From Azolla pinnata (Eukaryota; Streptophyta; Polypodiopsida; Salviniales; Salviniaceae): DNA of 43,253 nt. Location: the NCBI GenBank assembly GCA_037176905.1, contig JBBBWG010032053.1, positions 1 through 43,253 on the forward strand, written 5' to 3'. This document shows positions 11,801 through 23,021 of this stretch, piece by piece; the first letter of the stretch is position 1, and each line of letters starts with the position of its first letter. The notes below the pieces were generated by a model. That model was not told the DNA's origin. It saw only the letters and a program-made list of their open reading frames with translations, and did no database searches. A program made the position numbers and the translations under genes.

Positions 11801-14800
11801 AAAGAAAGATATGTAAGAGGCCAAAATTGCTTGTAAGAACCAAATAAGAAATCACATTTACATATTTTTGTCTAGGCTTTAAGAACAAAAAACCAAAGTA
11901 AGTGTATCTAGAAATACAAGTAAAATAAAGATGATAGAAGAATCATGTTATCAATGCATTCAAGGTTCTCAAGTGAAATTTGTGGCCTGCAAAAGATCTC
12001 CACCATGGAGAGCTCCTGAAGTGAGGGAAGTTAAAATGGGTTGAAGGCCAAGATATGAGATCACATACAGGAGCCAAACTTAGAAACATTGTAGTACATA
12101 GGGCAAAGATTTTACAGATGCAACTCAACTATCTGCTTAACATGCGCGCCATTGCCCGTAAACGATTTAACAGTCTTTGTATTGTCCTAAATAACTCTTT
12201 GGTTATGGATTGATGGATACGTTATAGTGGTCTCACTGCTATCCATGCCACATCGGAGGAGGTAGCAAAATGGGTTGATAAAGAGAACTATGCTCGAGTT
12301 GAAGGTTTTCGGCAAGCTCAATTACGAATGGAGCAAGAAGAACGTCAACGTTTGTTGTCAAGCCAAGCTATCACACAAAACAATGGCACCTCAGTATCTG
12401 CTCCTTCAACCTCCTCACCTCCTCAAAAGTATTCATTCATCTGTGAATGCTTCTTCTTGACAGCAAGAGTTTTGAACTTGGGGCTTCTCAAAGCATTGTC
12501 CGATTTCAAACTTGTTATGCAGGTATGTGCTCTTGCAAAGTTTAAACTTGGTTAGTATATAGTAAAGATCTCCCATAATTCGGTGTAGTTTGTCATATAT
12601 AGCTCATATACTGTGTCAATCATGAACTTGAAGGATTACTCAAGGCAAAAAGAGGCTTTGACTGCATTGCAAGCTATGCGGGGAGCTGGTGCACCTCCCC
12701 AGTTGGAGCAGAATATAACAGAACTTGAGTCAATAATCGAGAAACTTTCACAAGCCAGGTTTTGCTATGAAGCTCAAATCTTGAAGGCGAGTTTGATTCC
12801 TCATTGGAAACTTTCTAAATTGAAATGATTAAAAATAGCAATGATATTTATATTCTAGAATTCAACTTATTCTTTCTTGTGAATAAATATCTTTCGTCCA
12901 TCGTAAACCTTTGTATATATGGACTGATTTAGGATGTGGAGCTGCTGCAGCAAGGTCTCACCTATTATAGATTGATGATATTATGGCTTGTTGGTCTAGT
13001 TGGAGGATTCCAGATGCCTCTCCCAGTGGAATGCCCCATGGTTTTTGCATCCATGCCAGAACATTTCATTGAAGATGCTATGGAACTGCTTCTCTTCTCT
13101 TCGAGAATACCCAGAGCATTGGATGGTTTTGTATTGGTTAGTTGTATATTCTGACTATATCTCCATCTAGTAGCAAAAATTTGTAATTGCAGCATCATGA
13201 GATGGGTGACTCCTATTTTGCTGTATTTTCTCTGCTTACTGCAGGATGAATTTATGAGCTTTATAGTCATGTTTATGGGGAGTCCGTTGCATATAAAAAA
13301 CCCCTACTTGAGGGCAAAAATGGTGGAAGTTCTAAATGCTTGGATGCCGCAAAAGAGGTAAAGATTTCTTCTGCCTGCTCAGACTCCCTTAGTCAAGTAA
13401 AGGTTTTGCTTACACATGCATTTGTTGCATTTTGTAGCTCATTCTCGCCAATGCAGAGCAGCTCAATGTCGTCGCTTTTCGAGGGTCATCAGCTTGCTTT
13501 AGAGTATCTCGTTCCAAATCTTCTGAAGTTATATGTCGATATTGAATTTACTGGCTCTCACACACAGGTTTGTGTGGTAAAAAGGAATTCGGAACATACC
13601 TGTATATATGAACTGTGAATCTACAGTGCTTGACACACATGCCCTGTTATATGCTCACAGTTTTATGACAAGTTCAATATTCGACATAATATATCAGAGC
13701 TCCTTGAATATCTGTGGACAGTGCCCAGTCATCGGAATGCATGGAAAATAGTGAGTAACTAAACATCATATCTGAGAAAGAAACGAAGAAGTGAAGATGC
13801 ATTTCACTCTCCAAGTGAAAAGTAGAGCATTCTATGATTTTCAACCTTGAAATTTGATAAAAGAAATGATCAAATGTTCCCTAATGCTGATAAATCTTTT
13901 TCTTTATAGATTGCGATAAAGGAGGAGAAAGGATTCTACTTGAGATTCTTGAACCTTCTCATCAATGATAGCATCTTTTTGCTTGACGAGAGTTTGAAAA
14001 GGATCCCTGAGCTGAAGGAATTGGAACTTGAAATGGCAAATACAGTGGAATGGGAAAGAAGACCTGCACAGGAACGACAAGAGCGGACCCGCCAATTTCG
14101 ACAACAGGAATCTGTACTGTGATCTATCTTTTTATCTATATATTGTCTGCTTCTTTTATGAAATTTTCTTACTTAGTTTTGGGTTAAGTGTGTCTTAACA
14201 ACACATTCTTTAACTCTTATATATATAGCATGTACGATTCGACATGATGCTGGCCAATGAAGATGTGAAAATGATGCAGTATACATCTGCTGAAATCACT
14301 GGAGCATTTCTCTTACCAGAGCTGGTATGTTATCTGCACTCGCATTATGGTGTAAACATGAACTTTGTGGTACATATATGTTTGAGATTCAGTTTTGAAA
14401 ATGTATGCAGGTAGAAAGAATAGCATCAATGTTGAACTACTTTTTGTTACAACTAGTTGGGCCAGAGAGAAGGGCTCTGAAGGTGAAAGATCCAGAGAAG
14501 TACGAGTTCAGACCCAAAGAACTGCTTTCACAGGTTTGACTTTTTTGTGAATGTCTTTAAAGCTATTCCATTGAAATATAAAAGCGGAAACATTTTTAAC
14601 CAACTGTAATGTTTGTTTATCTTGAGAAAATTTAACCAAGTTTGATGTTTGATTTTGTGTTTCTGCACAATATATACTCGAGAAAATTTAACCAAGTGGT
14701 AATTGAAGTGGCACATTTTTTAAACTTAATGTAAAATTTGGCACCTTGATCATGAAATGATGCAATTTATATCGGATGTCAAGATTGTTGATATATATGT

Positions 14801-15425
14801 CAATATTGCGCGGGGTGATAAAACTGATACGTTTGCTAAAGCAATATCCAGCGATGGTAGATCATACCGAGAAGAGGTGAATGTCTTTCTTTTAAATGGA
14901 TTTATTAAACATTTTTATTCCAAGCGCTAAAATAGCTCTTGGAATATAGTACTCTAAGATCAGAATCACGATATAGTGATATCAATCATGCAGCTCTTCA
15001 AGGAAGCATTGGATCTCTTGCATCGTCTTGGAAGCGTGCCAGCTAATGTTATACAAGACTTTAAAGTCCTGAGTGAAAAGGCTAAAGCTGCTGCTGTGGA
15101 GGCTATGGATGCTGAAGCAATGCTTGGGGATATACCGGATGAATTTTTAGATCCAATACAGGTATTTGGAACCTTTTTCCTCAACGAGTTTTCAAGAACT
15201 AGTTTATTCCTATTTCCAGGAAGTTTGCTTGAGCCCAAGACTATCGAAGTGGCATTGTGGATGTTAGTAAAACTGAAAAAGGTCGTAAATGCCTCTTGTC
15301 TTGGTTGCAGTATACATTAATGAGAGATCCTGTGATACTCCCCTCCTCAAAAACTACCGTTGATAGGGCTACCATTCAGAGGCACTTGTTAAGTGATCAG
15401 GTAAATGTGGTGAATGAAAAAGAAT

Positions 15426-15488
<63 letters not shown>

Positions 15489-15641
15489 GTATTGTATGCA
15501 TATATATATATCCATATGCCCCATAATTTTATGCAGACGGATCCCTTCAACCGGTCCTTGCTGACACCAGACATGTTGATTCCTAACACGGAGTTGAAGG
15601 CTCAAATCGATGCATATATGAAGTCGCACGGGATCAAATGA
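8818..15641 (+). CDS. PUB1: Ubiquitin conjugation factor E4 (UFD2-type U-box ligase)
   Basis: Sixteen coding exons: 8818-9680, 11054-11258, 11344-11495, 12228-12522, 12634-12786, 12933-13136, 13245-13357, 13438-13567, 13661-13750, 13910-14113, 14229-14324, 14411-14533, 14784-14876, 14994-15161, 15311-15400 and 15537-15641. They give 1027 residues, against about 1038 for Arabidopsis PUB1/MUSE3. After an N-terminal segment comes the long helical Ufd2 core, with conserved [28 protein letters not shown] and [10 protein letters not shown]. The C-terminal U-box (about 952-1025) contains [35 protein letters not shown] and DPFNR. E4 proteins lengthen ubiquitin chains on already tagged proteins and work with CDC48; the Arabidopsis protein limits immune-receptor (NLR) levels. 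The intron after 12786 starts with GC. The first exon is GC-rich and later exons are AT-rich. The protein looks whole. Confidence 0.95.
12787..12932 (+). other. Non-canonical GC-AG intron in the E4 gene
   Basis: The exon ends ...CAAATCTTGAAG and the intron begins GCGAGT; the acceptor is TTTAG before GATGTGGAGC. Only this join keeps the frame and gives EAQILK-DVELL, matching the remembered Arabidopsis EAQILR-DGDF. The nearest GT (12791) would shift the frame against this acceptor. GC-AG introns make up about 1% of plant introns and use a strong AG|GC context, as here. Confidence 0.8.
14624..14697 (+). repeat. Duplicated 18-base motif in E4 intron 12
   Basis: GAGAAAATTTAACCAAGT occurs at 14624-14641 and 14680-14697, 56 bases apart. 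It is a small local duplication within an intron. Confidence 0.6.
15427..15510 (+). repeat. Compound (CT)n-(AT)n-(GTAT)n microsatellite in the last E4 intron
   Basis: About 14 CT units run into about 10 AT units and several GTAT units, ending with more TA. It fills most of the 136-base final intron, immediately before the last U-box exon. Length changes here would alter the size of a short intron. Confidence 0.9.
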
Positions 15642-17300
15642 AACAGAAGTGCTTGATTTTCATGTGTCAAGACTTAAGCATCATGTCTGTAATCCTCTCC
15701 AAAATGATTTAGGATATGACGAAAAGCTTCCAGCGAGTTCCCTTCATTCTTCGGATGATCTACATCTGATCTGATCAATGCGAATGTAAAAAAAAGAAAG
15801 AAAGAGAAAAAGCATGGCCCATCAAAGTGCCCTCCAAGTATCTCTTTTTCTAGAGTAGCTCCAAATTTTGGTCAAATGGTGGTGAACAAGAAAGAGTAGG
15901 TTTTGTGATTGTTTCTTTTTTGGGGTTCAGAAGGGGAACGTGCTCTCTCGCTCGACACAATGTCTGTATATTGCAGAAGTCGAGTCATTCGTTGCAGTAA
16001 AAGGAAAACATGTATATAAACATTTATTTTACTGGAATAAGCGGGCAAAAAGAATCTTACCGAGATTATGCATTTGTTGTACGTGGAGCATAAGTAGTTT
16101 CAATATCCGACTCGTTTTGCAGATGTATCTATCTCACATGGTATATTGGTGTATAACCTGCAGACAAATATGTATTTTGTGTGGAATAGGTGTTGTATTA
16201 AGCACCTGAAACCATTCCATGACCTCAGTTTGGTTATGCTTCTTCCCTGGGAGCCCCTATACTGTTTTGGATCTGCTTATTAGTGACATGTTTGCAGTGA
16301 TGATGGAATGGAGCATGTTTGCCCAATTGTATTATTTGCTTAATAGCTGATATGGTTTGTTTCAGACAAAAGTGCTTCTGCAGACCACATAAGATGGCTG
16401 TTGCTCCATCTTCAAATCTTGTTTTGTTACCATTGTACTATAGTCTAAATGAGAAAATGGTACACAGTAACTAGCAATACATGCATGCATAGAGAGCTTT
16501 TGAGAGATGCTGGTAGAAAGAGCTCTTGTGATTTCTGTGCCAGAGGTGTGGCGACTACCGAGTACTTCGATCGTCGAATCGTTTTATGAGCACGATTTAG
16601 TACAACACGAATTCGGTGGCTGAGTCACGCATGATGCAGCGGTCAATCCACCGTTGACGAGCTCTCTTGCTGCATCTCTCGACGCATGAAAGAAAAGGTG
16701 GTCGATTGCAAAATGGACCACCTCCGATGATCGAGATGCATGGTAAGAATCGGAAAAAATTAAAAAACTACTAGACAAAGAGAAGAAGGGAAAAGCTTTT
16801 TTTGTTTTTCCTGTATCATCGACAGTCAAGTGGATCTACCGATTTTGGCATTCCAATGTTGGTCATGATGCCTTCCTGAACATTGCGCAAGGCATCATAC
16901 GACGATGGACGCATTGATCTGTCTGGACCACAGTGGATCACCATCTAATGCAGGCTAGGCCATGCTGATGATGATGGATCATGCCATCTGCTAGTTCGCG
17001 TATATGGATCACCATCTAACTATATGATAGAGCTCATCGAATTGCTTACTAGGCTCCTTGTGGCTAACACATACACAGCTCAATAGAGCATAGCAAATCA
17101 TCTGGAATGCATCCGACTTGATTCTGCTGCATGACAATGTTCGATTGTGGCTCCGAATCGACGTCCTTAACTCAAAGTCCATCAAATCAAAGTAATCATG
17201 TGGAAACCATACAGCTCAGCGGAGCACAGATCGGAAAGGGACCAGTTGGTAACGGCTAGTATATGCATGCATGTAGAAGATCATCATCTCAATGCATGCA
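15642..17300. other. Intergenic stretch after E4, no gene seen
   Basis: This begins with the E4 3' UTR. Open frames are short on both strands and none resembles a known protein. GATGGATCA-type motifs recur around 16900-17020 (TGGATCACCATCTAA near 16932 and 17004), a weak local repeat. Confidence 0.5.
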
Positions 17301-17307
17301 TGTGTCC

Positions 17308-17642
17308 ATGCCTCATCCCACCAGCATCACCATCATAATCATCCCACCAGCATCACAATCATCATCATCCCACCAGCATCACCATCATCATCATCCCACT
17401 GGCATCACCATCATCATCATCCCACCAACATCACCATCATCATCATCCCACTAGCATCACCATCATCATCATCCCACCAGCATCACAATCATCATCATCC
17501 CACCACCATCACCACCATCATCATCCCACCAGCATCACCATCATCATCATCCCACCAGCATCACCAACATCATCATCATCCCACCAGCATCACCATCATC
17601 ATCATCATCCCACCACCACCATCACCATCATCATCATCCATG
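17308..17642 (+). repeat. 26-27 base minisatellite, about 12 copies
   Basis: Units like CATCCCACCAGCATCACCAT, each with one or two extra CATCAT triplets, repeat in tandem about every 24-29 bases. Variation among copies is CCACCAG/CCACTGG/CCACTAG/CCACCAC. All three forward frames stay open through it as His-rich and Ser/Ile-rich text, which is a property of the repeat and not a gene. It ends about 430 bases before the UBC22 start codon, probably just outside the transcript. Confidence 0.9.
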
Positions 17643-17915
17643 CATCAACAGCAGCAGCATATTAATGTAAAATCGAGAAACTATTTATTAGAAGAGAGAA
17701 GAGAAGAAGAAAGACAAGAAAGAAAGAAGAGAAGAGAAGAGAAAAGAAAAGAAGCAGAGTTGTCCCTGTCCTCTGTTTCTGTCGCTGTCTCTGCTCTGCT
17801 TCTTACCTTTTGGGCGTGTCCATCGCCGAGAAGGAGCTCCCCCTCCTACTCCTTCATCATCATCATCATCATCGTCATCGGCGCCAGCATCGTCAGCATC
17901 AGCATCATCTCCATC

Positions 17916-17955
17916 GTCTTCTTCTTCTTCTTCTTCTTCTTCTTCTTCTTCTTCC
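17916..17955 (+). repeat. (CTT)n tract in the presumed UBC22 5' UTR
   Basis: About 13 CTT units lie about 110 bases before the UBC22 ATG, preceded by (ATC)n at about 17850-17875. CT-rich tracts are common in plant 5' UTRs. Confidence 0.7.
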
Positions 17956-18067
17956 GCAAACGTTTCTCCATCCCTCGTTTTGTTGCAGAGAAAGCATCGG
18001 CGCGCGAGAGAAGGCCCCCCGCCGTTGTTGCTTTTCCGCATCCGATCCACCGCATTCGGGTCCTCAA

Positions 18068-21000
18068 ATGGTAACAGCCCATCTCATCTCTTTTTTGTTT
18101 TTCTTTTTCTTTGTGCGCTCCTGTCCGCGTGCAAAGAACCCCTCTTCCTACACACTAGATCTCTCCATGTTCGATCTATAACTATGTCTCCTACTGTGTT
18201 TGGTGGTTTGTACCTCGATTTTCATTGCATTTGATTTGTGCAAGAAAGATGCCCTTTTCTTATGGCTAAGTATGAGAAAGCCGCTGATAGTTCTTGTGGT
18301 TTCACTTTATGTTTGTAAAACACCATAAAAAAGAAAGATTCAGGGGGTTATGTATTCAAGCTATCGTTCCTTTTATGCGGGTTTGAGTATCTGGAATAGG
18401 CAGAGCTGAAACTGACTTAACTATGCGCTTGAAATGCTCAATGCAATTTTTGCTCTTCAAGTAATGAGCATTTCTTGGGTCTTTCGTTCTGTGAGTATTT
18501 CTACTAGATTTTGCTGGGTTCTTGCTACCCAATTTGGTATTTGATAATCAGGTTTCTGTATTGTTTTTAATGGAGACACATTTTGATCATTGATGTTCAG
18601 ATATTTTTACCTTTTCTCTATGCAATTTCGTAAAGTTAGTCTTCTGTCGTGGAAATGTGTTAGTTTCCAAACTGTGCAATCGGGTCTTAGATCTTCAATT
18701 GTTCCTTTTCTTTTCTTCTTTTTATCTCCCAGTTTTGGTTTCTGAAGTTTTACTAGCTGGGCATCTGATTACGTTTGACGGGCTCAATGTTCCGTAAGGA
18801 GATTAGGAGTTTTTCAAATTTTCCTTTCATGAAAGGACTGGTGCATTTTCCTTTGAATACGACATAATGTCCCGATAGAAATGTTCAAGATACTGAAAAA
18901 ATATGTTTTTTGCTTCCGGGTTCGGTGTATAAGGTTACGGAATTGCTTTTTTTCCACCCTTCTTCATTTACAGAGCACTAAGAATGTTTTAGTTTACATG
19001 TAGATTATGTCTAGGTTTCTGTGACAAGAAATCTAATCGCAGCTGATACCAAGATTCACGTTGTCCAACCTGTGGTATAACAGAGCTCAAATAAGGCCTG
19101 ACTTAGCTTTCTTTGTTTAGAATGGTTATACAAGCTGGGCGTTATGTTAGAAAGCACAGGAAAGAGAAGAAGTCGATGAGCATTAATATGAAAGCTGTGA
19201 TATTAATTTTGCATCTGATTGTGTGATGTGGGGTCAAGTTGGCCCAAATTTTTAGTTTGTTGTACAGCTCATGTAAGACTTGATTGAGCTGTTATTTGAT
19301 TGGTTCAGGAAGCTAAAGCATGGTTACGTGATTTGATATGTCGTACATCTTATAGAATACCTTTATTGTCTCAGAAAAGTGTTAACGTAGTTAACTATAA
19401 CCGTATTTACTGAATTAATTTGTTCTACATTAACATATTGACTTAATGGTCGGTTGTATGCCGACACTTCAATAGTCAGATTGGCATTACGTTGTGATTT
19501 AGAAGTATATGATTTTGTACATAAGACAGCATATGGTAACTAGCTCACAATGTAATTTCATGTAATTCAATTATGGCTTCTCTCTAGCTTTTACAGTGAT
19601 TAGACGCTGTCCCTTACATTACATAATAACAGTTTCATTGTAAGTATGTACTGATTAGCTATCTCTACAATCAAGCTAGATATAGAACTGATTACTCCTT
19701 GTCACTATTATGAATCCTGATTGCATCTCAAGTGGTTGTGATTGTCCTGTAGGGAAATAATGGCTACAGTGATGGTAGGCAGTAAGTTAATATCTTACCT
19801 GACACAACATTCCATGCTTGTAAATTGGATATAACATTGTCATGGATCTGAAATTTTCTTATTATGCTAATGGTTTGAATAGATGGAAGAGATTATCTGA
19901 GTGCTTCCTTCAGAAGCCAGGGTAGTGGATGATTAACTTACACAGTACTAAAATCATTTCCTCGTGATGATTTCATGTAGGCTACTAATGAGAACCTTCC
20001 ACCTAGAGTGATCAAAGAGCTGGCACGTGAACTCAAAAGCCTTGATGAAAGCCCCCCTGAAGATATTCGTGTAATTCTCAATGATGACAATCTATCTACA
20101 ATCTTTGCAGATATTGAAGGACCTTGTGAGTAAGATCATTGTTTAAACCTTTGAAGTACTTAAAAGGGATATCTTTATTGCTCACTGCATGTGGCTATTT
20201 GTTTTGAATGGTTAAAAGCGGGCACACCATATGAGGGAGGTGTTTTCCGGATAAAGTTGGCTTTGAGTCAGGATTTTCCTCAGACACCCCCAAAAGGTTT
20301 GATTGAACTACTCTTTCTGCGAGAAGCAATATAGAGAAAATGTGTGATTGATGGCCAGCTAATATAATTTATAGAACTTTTATGCTGTACGTACTTGCTG
20401 TATTGCTAAGGACACCTGCTTGCATATCTGCTATATAAACTAGTGTACAACGTTTCTGCAGGTTACTTTGTGACGAAGATTTTTCATCCAAATATCTCTA
20501 AGACTGGCGAAGTTTGTGTCAATACATTAAAGAAAGACTGGAAACCCACTTTTGGTTTACGGCATGTTCTCATGGTGAATACCCTAAGATCTCTCATATA
20601 TTTTCACTAAATTCCTGTGCTTATTGCTGCAAGCATATTATGTGCTACTAGTGCTAAAGTTTCGGAGAACTTGGCAATTTTTAACCATGATCTTTTGCCC
20701 AATTAAACTGCTTGAGAATGTTTGGGGATCTAATAAGATGAGACTTTTTTCTAATTTTACACATAATCTGCGTGGATCTATTTTTGTTAACCTATATATC
20801 CATGCACATACTGGAATTTATATTTTTTTATGCTTACTGTATTCATGTCATGTGGAAATTTTGTTTGCATTCAAATCATCCAGAAATCTATATAAACTAT
20901 GTGTGATTACTGTATCAAATTACAGTGGATCTTTGAATCACTGTATTCAAAACCATGGATTGTATAACCACTCTGGTTCTGATTGTTCATATGAATACAT

Positions 21001-21559
21001 GTGTACATATGATTTTTAATCTAACCTTAATCATTGTGTGTTATAAAATCTATAACAGGTCGTGAGATGCTTGTTAATCGAGCCATTTCCTGAGTCTGCT
21101 CTAAATGAAGATGCAGGAAAACTTCTTATGGAGGATTATGAAGGATACGCTAGGCATGCTAGGTAATATCTTCTACACACATGCACGTATTCAAATACAT
21201 GCAAGTGAATGGAGTTTGATTAGAGGCGAATGAATTGGTTTGTTTTTTTTAGGTTATTGACAAGCATCCATGCAACAAAGCCAAAACCAAAGGCCAAAGT
21301 TGTGGGCATAGGTGAATCAACTACAGTCAATGCAGGGTCTACTGATATTATCACCCCACATCCTCTGCCTTCTATACTAACCGTGTCACAGAAGGATCAT
21401 TCTACCGTTGAAGGGATTACGAATGGTGGGTGTAATAACAACACGGGCAGCTTGCCTTTATCAAGCAAGAAATTTGAAGGTGAGCTCAGTTCGTCGGCCC
21501 AATTACCTGTGGTCAAGAAGAAGATGGAAGCACGGAAGAAAAGCTTGAAAAGATTGTAA
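18068..21559 (+). CDS. UBC22: Ubiquitin-conjugating enzyme E2 22 (UBE2S-like)
   Basis: Coding exons are 18068-18070 (the ATG alone), 19981-20125, 20219-20296, 20462-20574, 21059-21162 and 21253-21559: 249 residues. [20 protein letters not shown] follows the Met, as in Arabidopsis UBC22. The UBC fold has HPN at 84-86 and the catalytic Cys94 in [11 protein letters not shown], then [27 protein letters not shown]. After about residue 155 comes a low-complexity tail ending in a basic [14 protein letters not shown], shared with the Arabidopsis protein. E2s of this type (UBE2S in animals) build Lys11-linked chains with the APC/C. Arabidopsis UBC22 also makes Lys11 chains and affects female gametophyte development. 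The ATG is followed directly by a GT donor and a 1.9 kb intron, so the start rests on one isolated codon; a similar first intron is recalled in Arabidopsis. No other in-frame ATG opens exon 2. Confidence 0.92.
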
Positions 21560-23021
21560 CGGCTGTGTTTCTTTCCGGATAGAACCCCTAACAGTTATAT
21601 TCTCTACAGAGGGAATGTATGAAGGCCAAATGCGAAGGAGCAGAGGCATTTTAGTCCTCTCTGTGATCATCTGAAGTTTCTTTGGGAACTATTGAACTTT
21701 AAAAGATGGGCAGTCTTTGTAGTGTAGTAAAAGTAGTATATATGGGATTGGTCTCAAGATGGTGAAGATGTCAAGATGTGATGATAGGTTTAGATTCATA
21801 TATAGCGTGTAACAACACAATGCTTTCTTGTTTGGAACAGGAAAAGAAACAAGATTTGTGATATGCATAGGAAATCAAGATTATAGAAGGAGCATTAAAA
21901 GGTTAATTTACTCAAATCTTCTATGAAAGACGACTTCTGTTAAATGTATGTGTTTGGAGGGAATTTATTGGTAGGCTTATTCTGTCTGATAATGGATGAC
22001 ATTTTGCTACACTACGCTAAACCCTAAACATCTTCTGGTTGTTGGAGATGCGTCTATGCTTACATGTATGCAGTCTAACATTAAAAACAAAAAGAAAGTT
22101 GAACTAATTTTTGCTAGAATCTGTAAACACTGGTCATGATTTGGCGTCTATATTGTTGATAAGTACTGTGTGTTCAAAGCTTGTGGCAGGATACTGTTGA
22201 TCTGAGAGCCGGTTCTGCAAGCTTTTAAGAGAATAATGATGTGTAAGTGTCAAAATTTGAGAGCCATTTATCCTTCCCAGGAGTATCATTCCCCATTACA
22301 TGTGGGCAATCTAAACATTTTTGAGTGCAACATCAGTTTACATAAACTGGATCAATTTACTGCTCTTACGATAAATGGTTGATTTTGCCACACAGTATCT
22401 TACTCCTTTGCTGCTTATGGTAAAAGTACATAGAAATAGAAATATCAAATTTAAGGAGGCGCTCAGTCACTTACCTTCCACATTATCTTGTAAAAAAATT
22501 GGACCATAGCTTGCCTTCCACACTTGATAAGTCAACAAAAGCACTTTCAATTAAATTATGGTGAAAACAAAACAAATGGGCACATTAACTACCATCAAAC
22601 CTTCTCTGCAGTAATAATAATAATTGTTTGTAACTACCATCAAAATGGTCTTAACAACTGCAGTAATCATAAGAATTGTTTGTTACATCTACAGTATAAA
22701 TTCACTAAAATAAGCGGAATTAAGCCTGGTCTACGTAACAATCCGTCTGAGAGAAAAGAGTATGTATTACAAACGTGGCATAACATTGAGAAGAGAAATC
22801 TTAAGCATTGTCAGCTAAAATCAAACAAAGCTGTAAACCTGAGCCATACCGTTCTAGAAAGAATAAGAGTGATAATTTACATATATTTAGAGTAACAAAT
22901 AATATTTAGCAAGTGCACAATCAAATCAAAATAGCAAAAAGCTTCACAAACTGAACTTGCAGATTGAAGTTCAACTTTCTTCACTTGAACAAATAGAAGA
23001 ATAGAAAATTTGAAGCATTGT
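21560..23021. other. Convergent 3' region between UBC22 and PNO1
   Basis: The two genes point at each other over 1.46 kb. The sequence is AT-rich with no recognisable gene. A frame at 22524-22895 is open but low-complexity and unlike a protein. It includes a small tandem duplication, listed separately. Confidence 0.6.
22586..22682 (+). repeat. Two-copy tandem duplication, unit about 45-52 bases
   Basis: Both copies start TAACTACCATCAAA, continue through CTGCAGTAAT and end AATTGTTTG (22586-22630 and 22631-22682). Copy two has a small insertion and a few changes, so the duplication is not recent. Confidence 0.7.

Noticed and set aside
17308-17642. Regular spaced repeats that could suggest a CRISPR array
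   Set aside because: The units are contiguous with no unique spacers, and the DNA is plant nuclear. It is a minisatellite.
17292-18074. 260-codon forward open frame rich in His, Ser and Ile
   Set aside because: It runs through a minisatellite and (CTT)n tracts that stay open in several frames, and then into the UBC22 5' UTR. No domain is seen.
22524-22895. Forward 123-codon frame between UBC22 and PNO1
   Set aside because: Composition is low-complexity and AT-driven (Asn, Ile, Lys), it spans a local tandem duplication, and nothing is recognised.
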